Below are positions 28,337 through 37,140 of a stretch of 64,000 bases of DNA, piece by piece (position 1 is the stretch's first letter; each line of letters opens with the position of its first letter). Both the position numbers and the translations under genes were made by a program. The stretch is from Nitrosopumilaceae archaeon (GTDB taxonomy: Archaea > Thermoproteota > Nitrososphaeria > Nitrososphaerales > Nitrosopumilaceae): the NCBI GenBank assembly GCA_022823825.1, contig JAJEHG010000065.1, forward strand, positions 16,087-80,086, written 5' to 3'. Below the pieces are notes generated by a model. That model was not told the DNA's origin, searched no databases, and worked only from the letters and a program-made list of their open reading frames with translations.

Positions 28337-29362
28337 ATGATGAGGGCGATGGTGCTAGACGAGTGCGGCCCCATCGAGAAGGATCCGCTCAGGCTCGCAA
28401 GCATTCCAAGACACAGGATAAGCAGGCCTGACGAGGTCCTCATAAAGATAGAGGCCTGCGGCGTATGCCACTCGCAGCTGCACGGCATAGAGGGGGACTG
28501 GAGGGACATCGGAATACCGCCGGTGCTGCCCACCGTTCCGGGCCACGAGGTAGTCGGCACCATAACAGAGATAGGAAGCGCCGTCACGAAATTCAAGGTA
28601 GGCCAGAGGGCAGGCATAACGCCGCTGCTGGAGGCCTGCAAAAAGTGCCAGTACTGCAGTGAGGGCAAGGAGTACCTGTGCGAATCATCCATTATCACCG
28701 GGGAGTCTACACGCGGCGGATATGCAGAGTACATCACTGCGCCGCAGGACTTTGTAACGCTCGTCCCGGATTCCATGACCCCCGAGTATGCGGCGCCCCT
28801 GTTCTGCGCCGGGATAACCGCATACAAGGCCGTAAAGGCGGCAGGGCCGCGTCCCGGCATGAGGGTCGGAATCTTTGGGATAGGCGGCGTGGGACACATG
28901 GCAGTGCAGTTTGCAAAGGTAGAGGGCTGCAAGGTGTTCGCGTTCTCCAGGACGCGCAGGCACCTAGAGGTGGCAGAGAGGCTTGGCGCCGTCCGCTCCG
29001 TGACGTTCTCAGAGGACAGCAACTTTGCAGACAATATCAAAAAGGAGATCGGGCTGCTTGACGCGGCAGTCGTGTTTGCCCCGTCCGACGCGGCGACCGA
29101 CGCGGCAGTCGATCTGGTCAAGAAGGGGGGCACCATAGTGATTGCAACCGTTGGAAAGAGCCCCAAGTTCCTGGCGTTTGAAGAAAAGACGATCAGGGGC
29201 ACCCTGATAGGATCCACAAAGGACATGGAGGAGGTAGTCAGGATATGCGGCGAGAGTAACCTGGAGGTCGTGTCCCAGGCATACCCGCTTGAGGAGGCAA
29301 ACAGGGTGCTGCGGCTGCTCAAAGAGTCAGAGATTGACGCCCGCGCCGTACTGGTGCCGTGA
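28337..29362 (+). CDS. Zinc-dependent alcohol dehydrogenase (MDR family)
   Basis: EACGVCHSQLHGIEGD, PGHEVVGTI, CKKCQYCSEGKEYLCE, GIFGIGGVGHMAVQFAK. Confidence 0.93.
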   Translation: MMRAMVLDECGPIEKDPLRLASIPRHRISRPDEVLIKIEACGVCHSQLHGIEGDWRDIGIPPVLPTVPGHEVVGTITEIGSAVTKFKVGQRAGITPLLEACKKCQYCSEGKEYLCESSIITGESTRGGYAEYITAPQDFVTLVPDSMTPEYAAPLFCAGITAYKAVKAAGPRPGMRVGIFGIGGVGHMAVQFAKVEGCKVFAFSRTRRHLEVAERLGAVRSVTFSEDSNFADNIKKEIGLLDAAVVFAPSDAATDAAVDLVKKGGTIVIATVGKSPKFLAFEEKTIRGTLIGSTKDMEEVVRICGESNLEVVSQAYPLEEANRVLRLLKESEIDARAVLVP

Positions 29363-29404
29363 TGACGGAGATCATGCCCTTGGCAAAAAGGAGATGTCGG
29401 CGCT

Positions 29405-29557
29405 ACGAACTGTAAGGGATGCCACCACACGCACGAGGCCCACAAGGACGACGACAGAAGCGACTCGCTTCTGAAGGCAGGCAGTTGCGTTGTCCCTGCA
29501 TGCAGGTGCAAGGAGTACGTCGATCCCATAGGGGAGATAGACGAGGAGCTGGTGTAA
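29405..29557 (+). CDS. Putative 50-aa Cys/His-rich (zinc-binding-like) protein with candidate ACG start
   Basis: (T)NCKGCHHTHEAHKDDDRSDSLLKAGSCVVPACRCKEYVDPIGEIDEELV; no ATG/GTG/TTG in frame after the preceding stop. Confidence 0.45.
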   Translation, partial: TNCKGCHHTHEAHKDDDRSDSLLKAGSCVVPACRCKEYVDPIGEIDEELV

Positions 29558-29617
29558 GTTCATATTAACGGCAGAGGTGTGCCGGCTCATGGAAAATGCG
29601 AGGGGCAGAATGAAGTG

Positions 29618-29881
29618 ATGCCGCACGGTAACCACAAGCCCTCAGAGGAGATGCTAAAGGAGATGGACAACACGCTCTCAAGGCTCAACGCCATGGAGAT
29701 AGTTGCCTCAGACGAATTTCAAAAGGATACGATAAAGATAATGAGAATGCTAGTGGAGGGGCAGATGCACTCTGTCAGGGAGTTTGACCACCTCAAAAAG
29801 GCCATGGACATAACGCTGGAGCAGATATTCAAGGTACAGAACCAGGTAAGCGGGCAGGCCTCTGGCACCGGCCAGAGCTGA
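29618..29881 (+). CDS. Small helical hypothetical protein
   Basis: MPHGNHKPSEEMLKEMDNTLSRLNAMEIVASDEFQKDTIKIMRMLVEG. Confidence 0.6.
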   Translation: MPHGNHKPSEEMLKEMDNTLSRLNAMEIVASDEFQKDTIKIMRMLVEGQMHSVREFDHLKKAMDITLEQIFKVQNQVSGQASGTGQS

Positions 29882-29903
29882 CCATGTTCAACGCGGGCCG
29901 CTG

Positions 29904-30602
29904 TCAGTCCAAGCGCGTCTCGCTCATGTTGCAGCCGGCGCACCTGTACAGGGAGGAGCCCGGGCCAATCCTCTTTTCCAGATTCATGCCGGAGCCGCAG
30001 CACGGGCATAAGATCGCGTCCCGCGGGGGGCTTGGCTCGGATGGCGCGGGGTTGGCAGGCTTTGTTGGAGGCGGCGGTTCTGCGCCACCGGACGGGGCAG
30101 GCTCGGCCATTTCGGGGCCGGTATTGTCACCGGCGGCATTTTCACCGGCATCGTCACTGGCGATGTCACCGGCGGCATCAGCGGCATCGGTCCGGCGCAC
30201 GTTATAGCTAGGCCCTTGCTCAGGCAGGTCGGCGGCGGGGTTGCACGGCGGTTTATAGCTGCGTATGATGCGCTGCAGTACGGTCCGGCGCCTTTGCGCG
30301 CCAGAGTCCTTCATTGGAAATACGGCCAGGTACAATGCCGAATCAGAGCCCGCCTTCTCAACCCAGCACTTGAACTGCTCGTGCTGTATGAAGAAGGCCT
30401 TGTCGTCGGTATGTTCGCAGTCGCCCGCATGCAATATGTTAAAACGGTCACGGTCCCTCGACAGAACAGCATACAAGAGCTCGCCCATCGGAGGCCCCCA
30501 CTCGGAGAGCGGCACGGGCCCCAGGAATTCGTACTGCAGTATCTGTATGCCCATGCCATCAAAAGGGGGCACATGTTTTTCACTGTTTCCTGCGTCGCAC
30601 AC
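29904..30602 (-). CDS. Hypothetical protein with low-complexity linker and C-terminal zinc ribbon
   Basis: CPCCGSGMNLEKRIGPGSSLYRCAGCNMSETRLD C-terminus; N-terminal globular region. Confidence 0.65.
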   Translation of the reverse strand: MCDAGNSEKHVPPFDGMGIQILQYEFLGPVPLSEWGPPMGELLYAVLSRDRDRFNILHAGDCEHTDDKAFFIQHEQFKCWVEKAGSDSALYLAVFPMKDSGAQRRRTVLQRIIRSYKPPCNPAADLPEQGPSYNVRRTDAADAAGDIASDDAGENAAGDNTGPEMAEPAPSGGAEPPPPTKPANPAPSEPSPPRDAILCPCCGSGMNLEKRIGPGSSLYRCAGCNMSETRLD

Positions 30603-30852
30603 ATGCAGAGATTGCCAGAAGTGCCGGACGGGTGTTCGGGGCGTATCCCTGCAAACCGCGCCAATCTACTTTAAGACCCGTCGCCGCATTTGCAAGCTCG
30701 TCGCACACCGTTCAAATTTCACGAGAGCTGGCAGAACCGTCATGTCTCGTCAGTCCCGGCATCCGGGGGGGGAGACTTGAAACAAGATCAGACCGGGGCC
30801 GGCATTATTGGCCTTGAAAGGATTAAATTCGAGGATCGGCGGCGCACAGCAG

Positions 30853-31101
30853 ATGAGCAATCCTCACAACCACGCCAAGGTTGGACATGCCATGATCGTA
30901 GTCTCTGCAAGCCTAGCTGCAATCGGCCTCTTGGCGCTCGCAATAGGCTCCGACGTGCTGTTTGCCGACAACATGCAGAGGGACAGCACCATACACTTTA
31001 ACGAATGCAAGGCCAACGACTTTAGGGCCGAGGGATGCGAAAAGTACCACGACAGGATCAACAACGCCATATCGGGCATCTATGTCGACTTGGACGAGTG
31101 A
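30853..31101 (+). CDS. Small membrane protein
   Basis: HAMIVVSASLAAIGLLALAIGSDVLFADN TM segment and two Cys. Confidence 0.6.
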   Translation: MSNPHNHAKVGHAMIVVSASLAAIGLLALAIGSDVLFADNMQRDSTIHFNECKANDFRAEGCEKYHDRINNAISGIYVDLDE

Positions 31102-31230
31102 GGGGCAGGGGCGCCTACCCGGGCGGCGCTTACGGCATGCATGATCCAGAAAAAAGTACCAACACCCGGGGACGCCAGTTGGACTCAGGGCATCCTTTTA
31201 TTCCCCCGCTCCCCCGTGCCAAGGACGGGC

Positions 31231-31476
31231 ATGGCGAATAGGGCGACAGGCATTGCCAGAAAGGGGATGACGTACGCGGGGATAGTAATGCTTGTGACGG
31301 GATTTGTATTTCTGCTGCAGGGCGAGGGAACTATCGGGCCGGAATCGTCGTTTATGTATAAGAATCCAGAATGGTATACGAACGGCAAGGCCATAATGCT
31401 GGCAGGCGGCGGGCTGTGCCTTGCCGCAATCTTCATGCGCGGGGCGCGACGGCCAGAAGAGGCAGGGCAGAAATAA
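31231..31476 (+). CDS. Two-TM small membrane protein
   Basis: GMTYAGIVMLVTGFVFLLQGEG...GKAIMLAGGGLCLAAIFM. Confidence 0.55.
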   Translation: MANRATGIARKGMTYAGIVMLVTGFVFLLQGEGTIGPESSFMYKNPEWYTNGKAIMLAGGGLCLAAIFMRGARRPEEAGQK

Positions 31477-31539
31477 GAATGCACGTGCGCGCCGTCCGAT
31501 AGCGGCACAAGTAGCGACAATAGCAACAGCATCCAAAGC

Positions 31540-32982
31540 CTAGAATCCCGCGGATACGGGGTTTGGGGGCTTTATCAGCTCCCGGAGCAGCATTGTTGCA
31601 AAAGAGCCCCGGGCAAGCGAGAACTCCACGGTCTTGGCGTCATCATGCCACGCGTATCCAGAGCACTGTATTACGGCATCCCGGAACCCGCCTTCGCCGC
31701 TTGCCTCCTGCATCTCGTTTAGGAAAAAGGCGCGCGGCTTTACGCCCTCGTCCACGAGTATATCTGACACGTATGGCGCAAACCGCGTCTTTGAGTAGTA
31801 CGAATAGCCGACGATCGGTATCGCCACCGCGTCATTGCGCACGCGTACAAGGCCGCCATGCGCGTCGGCTTCCCGGCCGTTTTTGCCCCCGGATCCCGCC
31901 ACCGCATGCGAGGTTCCGTCATACTTGTGGAGGACACCGTTCCTGTCAAAACAGACGTCGCCGGGTTCGGGATCCAGGAGGCTCTCGCCCGCTGCAATGG
32001 CCGCGCTCAGGGTGCGGTTGAACACATACGACTGGTACGCGCTTACATACAACCTGCGCAGCAGGAGCGGAACGGCACGGAGCGCGCGCAAGGGGTCGCC
32101 GTGCCTGGCCAGTCCCTCCAGCACGGTCTTCTCCGTGTCCATGCCCGGTGGCAGCCGCCGCGCCGACTGCGCGTATAACGCAGGGTCTGCAAGGTTCTCC
32201 CGTATCTCCCTGCGCTCCCGCGTGTCGTACGGCGATGCATACTCCAGTATCAGGCGCACGGCCTCGTCATAGTCACCCCTTGTGACGGCCCCGCCGACCA
32301 TGTGCGTTACGGGGCGCCCCGAGCCGAACCTCTGATATCCGTAAAAGTTTGGGACCGAGTCCGCATACGCCGCAAAGCCGGCCGGATCGGGCGCTGTTGC
32401 CGCTGCCGTGGCATCCCCACCGCTGTTGCCGCTGCCGTGGCCGCTCCAGTCCCCAGATATCCGTATGCGGAACCTGTTTCCAAGCATCTGCTTTTTCGTG
32501 AGCGGCCTCTTTGTATATCCGGCAAATACCAGGCCAAACCTCGAGGCGCTGATGTCGCGGAGCCTCCTGCCCGCGGCCCCGGTCGAGCAGACGTACTGCG
32601 TGGTGGCGGCCGACGCGTCCTTGAGTCCCAGGGGCTTTAGTCTGGCGCCCGTCATCTTGCGTATGGCGCCGAGCGCGTGCGCAGTGTCGATGCCCCTCTT
32701 GCGGAGCGCGTACACCGCGTATCCTCTGCCTCTCGCAGACGCGGCCGCGTCCGCGTTGCTGCTGCCATTGCTGCTGCCATTGCTGCTGCTACTGCTGCCG
32801 TCACCGTCGCCGCCGGCGCCAGAGTCGCGTATCATTCTGAGGGCGGCCGGCGACAATATCTCCGACACTACAAAGTCATCCGGCGTCGCCCGTATGCCAT
32901 ACCCGCGGCCGAGCCCGGGAAACGGCGTGGCATACACGCCCATCCCAATCACTCGATCAATTTCGGGAACTGTGCCGCTCAC
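31540..32982 (-). CDS. truD: tRNA pseudouridine synthase TruD with two low-complexity insertions
   Basis: GLGRGYGIRATPDDFVVSEI, GLKDASAATTQYVC, NFYGYQRFGSGRPVTHMVG, YQSYVFNRTLS, FSLARGSFATMLLRELIKP. Confidence 0.9.
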   Translation of the reverse strand: MSGTVPEIDRVIGMGVYATPFPGLGRGYGIRATPDDFVVSEILSPAALRMIRDSGAGGDGDGSSSSSNGSSNGSSNADAAASARGRGYAVYALRKRGIDTAHALGAIRKMTGARLKPLGLKDASAATTQYVCSTGAAGRRLRDISASRFGLVFAGYTKRPLTKKQMLGNRFRIRISGDWSGHGSGNSGGDATAAATAPDPAGFAAYADSVPNFYGYQRFGSGRPVTHMVGGAVTRGDYDEAVRLILEYASPYDTRERREIRENLADPALYAQSARRLPPGMDTEKTVLEGLARHGDPLRALRAVPLLLRRLYVSAYQSYVFNRTLSAAIAAGESLLDPEPGDVCFDRNGVLHKYDGTSHAVAGSGGKNGREADAHGGLVRVRNDAVAIPIVGYSYYSKTRFAPYVSDILVDEGVKPRAFFLNEMQEASGEGGFRDAVIQCSGYAWHDDAKTVEFSLARGSFATMLLRELIKPPNPVSAGF

Positions 32983-34706
32983 TGTACAATCACTGTGACG
33001 AACCTACCCACCGACACATCGGGCGCCTGGGCGCCCAAAAGAACCTTGTATATCCCGCTTGGCGCGTCACCGGCGACAGCGATCAGGACCGGGATCCCCG
33101 ACAGGTTTGCATCGTATGCCCGGCCGTCGTAGCCGTCTCCGTCTTGCGCTCCCGCACCGGCCAGCATGGTGGCAAGAACATACGGGCTGCCGGATACCGC
33201 AAACGGCTCGATCTGCGCGGACCGGTCGCCGCTGTCCGCAGCGGGGCCCGTAACGTCAAACGTCACGCTTGCGGTTCCGCCGGGAGGGGCAGCGGTGAAC
33301 TGCGTCGACGGTTCCACGTCAAAGGGCGCCGGAACCGAGGTGTCCACCACCCCTATCTTGTTCTCGGCCCACTCTGTAAACCATATCTTGTCCCCGTGCA
33401 CGTCGAGATCAAAGACCTGCGCAACGCCGCACCTCTCAGATGCCATGCCCCCTGCCGCGTCCGGATCCGCCGCGGACTGTGAGGCGTCACCGCTGTCGGG
33501 GCCACCATAGGCGCCATCGCCGGGCACCGCCCCGCAGTCGGCCCAGTACGGGTTCTTTGACGGCACGTGGTACTCTACAATCCTCTGCAGTATGGGGTCC
33601 AGGACCGAGATGTTGTTTGACGTCTGCGAGTTGAACACCAGGCGCCCCGCATCGTCCGCGGTCATCCAGTACGGGCGCGACAGGGGGGACTTTATCACCC
33701 CGGTCTTGTTTCCGTACGTCGACTCTATTGGCGATGCGGTCACATACTGCGTGAAGAGTCCCATCGCAGGATCATACTCGAATACGGACGACGACGTGGT
33801 GTCCGCAAGCCAGATGCCTCCGTCGCCGGATATCGCAATTCCGTTGGGGGTCTGGACGGTCGGGGGGAGCTCGATCAGGTCCACAAAGTCGATTGGCGGC
33901 AGGTACGCCTGCCCCGTCGTTGCGGCGACGTCCACGTACCTGTCGTGGTCAAACCGGACAAGGTAGCCGTCGCCCCCCGGCATTCCATCCCACGAGGTAT
34001 ACCAGATGTACCCTTCCGCGTCCGGGACAAAGCCGGACGTAACCGTCCCGTCTATCGGCGACGGCGCCACCAGGAACCTGTCAGGCTGGCTGGGATCCAA
34101 GAACACGAGCATGTTTCCATAAAAGTCGTTCACCACGATCCTGGAGCCGTCCACGATCAGCCGCTGCGGCAGCGGATCCGGCACCGCGGCGGGCACGGGG
34201 AGCCGGCCGTACTGCCCGGTTATGGGATGGAACATCCACATAGAGTCCGACGCGTCGTCGGTAAACCAGACCATCCCGTCGGGCGCATGGTCCATCCCCC
34301 ACATCATGGAGACTGCGCCCTCAGGCCAGGAGGGGTTCGGGTACTCGGTAAACGTCTCGGTCTCCAGGTCAAACGTCGCCACCCTGCCCGTGTTGGACTC
34401 GGCAAACCACGGGTTCCCGTCATAGTCCACGGCAATGGCAAGCGGGTTGGTGCACTCGGTCGGGATTGCAAACTCCCGTATGTATGCAGTCGACAGCGGC
34501 GGCAGCCCCGTGCCACAGTACCTGACGCGGTCGGCCTCCTCGTAGTTTGCAGAATAGTCTAGGTCGAGACCCGCTACTGACGGCGCAGGGGATCCCATGC
34601 CACGCTCGTCCGGCTCCACTCCGGGTATGGCAATCACCACAAGTGACGTTATCAGGATCCCCCCAAAAAACACAGTCACGAATATGCCTTTGGCGCGCTG
34701 CTTCAT
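32979..34706 (-). CDS. Membrane-anchored virginiamycin B lyase/streptogramin lyase-like beta-propeller protein
   Basis: Repeated blade motifs (IAVDYDGNPWFAESNTGRVATFDLETETFTEYP; GIAISGDGGIWLADTTSSSVFEYDP; IWFTEWAENKIGVVD); N-terminal TM. Confidence 0.85.
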   Translation of the reverse strand: MKQRAKGIFVTVFFGGILITSLVVIAIPGVEPDERGMGSPAPSVAGLDLDYSANYEEADRVRYCGTGLPPLSTAYIREFAIPTECTNPLAIAVDYDGNPWFAESNTGRVATFDLETETFTEYPNPSWPEGAVSMMWGMDHAPDGMVWFTDDASDSMWMFHPITGQYGRLPVPAAVPDPLPQRLIVDGSRIVVNDFYGNMLVFLDPSQPDRFLVAPSPIDGTVTSGFVPDAEGYIWYTSWDGMPGGDGYLVRFDHDRYVDVAATTGQAYLPPIDFVDLIELPPTVQTPNGIAISGDGGIWLADTTSSSVFEYDPAMGLFTQYVTASPIESTYGNKTGVIKSPLSRPYWMTADDAGRLVFNSQTSNNISVLDPILQRIVEYHVPSKNPYWADCGAVPGDGAYGGPDSGDASQSAADPDAAGGMASERCGVAQVFDLDVHGDKIWFTEWAENKIGVVDTSVPAPFDVEPSTQFTAAPPGGTASVTFDVTGPAADSGDRSAQIEPFAVSGSPYVLATMLAGAGAQDGDGYDGRAYDANLSGIPVLIAVAGDAPSGIYKVLLGAQAPDVSVGRFVTVIVQ

Positions 34707-34859
34707 GCCAGCGGTATCGCGGCACCGTTAATATCTCTCTCTATGAACAGTTGGCAGGCGGCAGCGGGGCGGGTGGAGAGCCTAGAAGGCGCGGACGGGC
34801 GGGGGCCGCACGTCCGCGGCACGGCGGGCAACGGCATGCGCGGGCCAGGCCACGCACCT

Positions 34860-35219
34860 TCAGAGCAGCTTGAGGTCCCCGGTTATCTTGTCAATCGCGC
34901 TCCCCGGCGCGGGCCCTATGGACATGCAGGTGACGGTGCCGGGATCAAGCTGGGTGTGTCCCGCATCTGAGACCACCTGGTACGGAAGGCCGGCAGCGGC
35001 CGCCGCGGCCCTTATCCGGAGCAGCTCGTCCAGCCCCGGCACCTTCAGCGCGACCTTCTTCTGCCCGCCTGCCCACCACGCATCGTACCAGCCGGGATGC
35101 GTCCGCTTGACCCGGTCCGCCCCCATGACGCACGCATGGCCCGACTGCGCGGCCATCTTTCCCCGCCCCATGCCGAGATCGGTGCGCATCACGACCACCT
35201 GCTTTGCCTCGTCGCCCAT
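34860..35219 (-). CDS. pth: Peptidyl-tRNA hydrolase, Pth2 type
   Basis: KQVVVMRTDLGMGRGKMAAQSGHACV, VSDAGHTQLDPGTVTCMSIGPA. Confidence 0.95.
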   Translation of the reverse strand: MGDEAKQVVVMRTDLGMGRGKMAAQSGHACVMGADRVKRTHPGWYDAWWAGGQKKVALKVPGLDELLRIRAAAAAAGLPYQVVSDAGHTQLDPGTVTCMSIGPAPGSAIDKITGDLKLL

Positions 35220-35298
35220 GGCGTGACGCGCATGCAGAGTGTCAAAAACATTTGCAATCGGTTCTAGCAGTTAAATAATTGGGTGCGGGCTCACGTCC

Positions 35299-36510
35299 AT
35301 GCGCGGCGCCTCATACGACGTGGTGGTTGCGGGGGGCAGCATATCCGGGCTGCTCTGCGCAAGGGAGATTGCGGCAGGGGGGCACTCAGTACTGGTGGTG
35401 GAGGAGGACTATGAGATAGGCACGCCGGAGCACTGCGGCGGGCTGGTAAGCAGCAGGGGCCTCGAGGAGCTGGGAATGATGCCGTTTGGGGGCACACTCG
35501 TGCACCGCGTCGAGATGGCCCGCATCACCTCGCCGGACGGCGCCCACGTCGCAGTCGACGCCAAGAGGCAGAACGTACTGTGCGTAAACAGGAGGGAGCT
35601 TGACAAGCAGGCGGCGCACCAGGCCCAGAGGGCGGGGGCCGACATAATGATCAGGACGAGCCTGCAGGAGAGGACCCGGGAGGGGGTCAGGATCAGCGGG
35701 GCCGGAGGCGGCGGTGCCGACGCCAACACCATAAACTGCAGGATAATGGTGGACGCGCGCGGTGCCGCGGCGCTTGCACAGAGGGACAGGGACGGAATCA
35801 TCCCGTCTGCGCAGTACGAGGTGTATGCCGACTGGATAGAGGACGGGATGGTGGAGGTGCTGCCGGACCGGCTAAAGTATCCCGGGTTCTTTGCGTGGGT
35901 CATACCGTCCGGGCGCGGAAGGGGGCGCGTCGGCGCGGCGGGAAGGGGGATCAGCGCGGCCGCGGCGCTCGAGTCGTTTCTTGCGGACAGGGGCGGCGGC
36001 GGCCGCGGATGCTACACGGTCAGAAAGATATTTGCCCCGATCTGGATAAAGGGCCCGATCAAGAGATTTCACGACGCCGGCAGCGGCACCATAACAGTCG
36101 GGGACGCGGCCGGACAGGCAAAGCCGACCACTGCGGGCGGCATATTCTCAAGCGGCATGGGCGGCGTCCTTGCAGGGCGCGCCATATCCGAGCATCTGGG
36201 TGAGGGGAGCGGCGGCGCGCACGACGTGGGCGTGATCGGCGACTCGTACCGCGCCGCATGGCACAAGCGGTTTGGCGCCGAGTTTGAAAAGCAGTCGATT
36301 GCAAGAAGGATACTTGAGAGGGCAGACAACGGGGCCATAAACGACGTGATAAGGCGGGTTTCGCCAGAGGCGCTCAGGGAGATATCGGCGGAGGACGACT
36401 TTGACTTTCACGTCTCAGGCATCATAAAGCTGCTTGGCGCCGCGGGAACGGCAAGGGCGGCAGGAAGCATGCTGGGCGCGGAGCTCAGAAGGCTGATCCC
36501 AGGCCGCTAG
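35299..36510 (+). CDS. Geranylgeranyl reductase family FAD protein (archaeal lipid saturation)
   Basis: YDVVVAGGSISGLLCAREIAAGGHSVLVVEED, EHCGGLVS, GTITVGDAAGQAKPTTAGGIFSSGMGG. Confidence 0.92.
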   Translation: MRGASYDVVVAGGSISGLLCAREIAAGGHSVLVVEEDYEIGTPEHCGGLVSSRGLEELGMMPFGGTLVHRVEMARITSPDGAHVAVDAKRQNVLCVNRRELDKQAAHQAQRAGADIMIRTSLQERTREGVRISGAGGGGADANTINCRIMVDARGAAALAQRDRDGIIPSAQYEVYADWIEDGMVEVLPDRLKYPGFFAWVIPSGRGRGRVGAAGRGISAAAALESFLADRGGGGRGCYTVRKIFAPIWIKGPIKRFHDAGSGTITVGDAAGQAKPTTAGGIFSSGMGGVLAGRAISEHLGEGSGGAHDVGVIGDSYRAAWHKRFGAEFEKQSIARRILERADNGAINDVIRRVSPEALREISAEDDFDFHVSGIIKLLGAAGTARAAGSMLGAELRRLIPGR

Positions 36511-36659
36511 CGCAGCGGCGGCGGCGGCGGCGGGGGCGGGGGGGGGTGGGGGCACACGGCAGTAACAAGTGACGCATGCGCCGAGCCGCCCAGCCTGATC
36601 AGATCCGATAATAAAGGTATAAATGATGTTTTTTGGGAATCGCGGCATTGTCATCGTCC

Positions 36660-36830
36660 ATGATATCGCTGCCAGAGTGCAGCTGCTGCCTCAGGCACAT
36701 AATGCCAAACGACAAGTGCGTAAAGTTCGACTGCCCCGAATGCGGCGCCAAGCTGATATGGAGGTGCCAGAGCTGCAGGGAGGCTGCAAGAAGCTACAAG
36801 TGTCCCGCGTGCGGCTTTGAGGGTCCATGA
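36660..36830 (+). CDS. Small archaeal zinc-finger protein with four Cys pairs (HVO_2753-like)
   Basis: CSCC...[32 protein letters not shown]. Confidence 0.82.
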   Translation: MISLPECSCCLRHIMPNDKCVKFDCPECGAKLIWRCQSCREAARSYKCPACGFEGP

Positions 36831-36855
36831 CAGGAGAAGGGAGAGGCGGCGGCGC

Positions 36856-37137
36856 ATGGTACAGCTATTACTAATCACAAAGATACTCCCAGAGGGGATA
36901 GACGTGGATCTTGACGAGACGGCCCAGTCCATACAGTCCGCGCTAAAGGAGGGCATAACCATGAAGAGGTACGAAAAGGAGCCGCTTGCGTTCGGACTGC
37001 ACTTTCTAAAGGCCGAATTCGTCCTAGACGACAAGGAGGGCCAGATGGACTCGCTTGAGGCGTCAGTCAGGAGCGCAAAGGGCGTCAGCGAGTTTGAAGT
37101 CCTCAACATGAGCAGGATGTCAGTGGACGTCAAGTGA
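36856..37137 (+). CDS. Elongation factor 1-beta (aEF1B)
   Basis: [27 protein letters not shown]...[22 protein letters not shown]. Confidence 0.92.
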   Translation: MVQLLLITKILPEGIDVDLDETAQSIQSALKEGITMKRYEKEPLAFGLHFLKAEFVLDDKEGQMDSLEASVRSAKGVSEFEVLNMSRMSVDVK

Positions 37138-37140
37138 CGG

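Noticed and set aside
28177-29529. 450-aa minus-strand ORF
   Set aside because: Full antisense shadow of the alcohol dehydrogenase; Ser/Pro/Thr-rich composition typical of GC-rich shadow frames.
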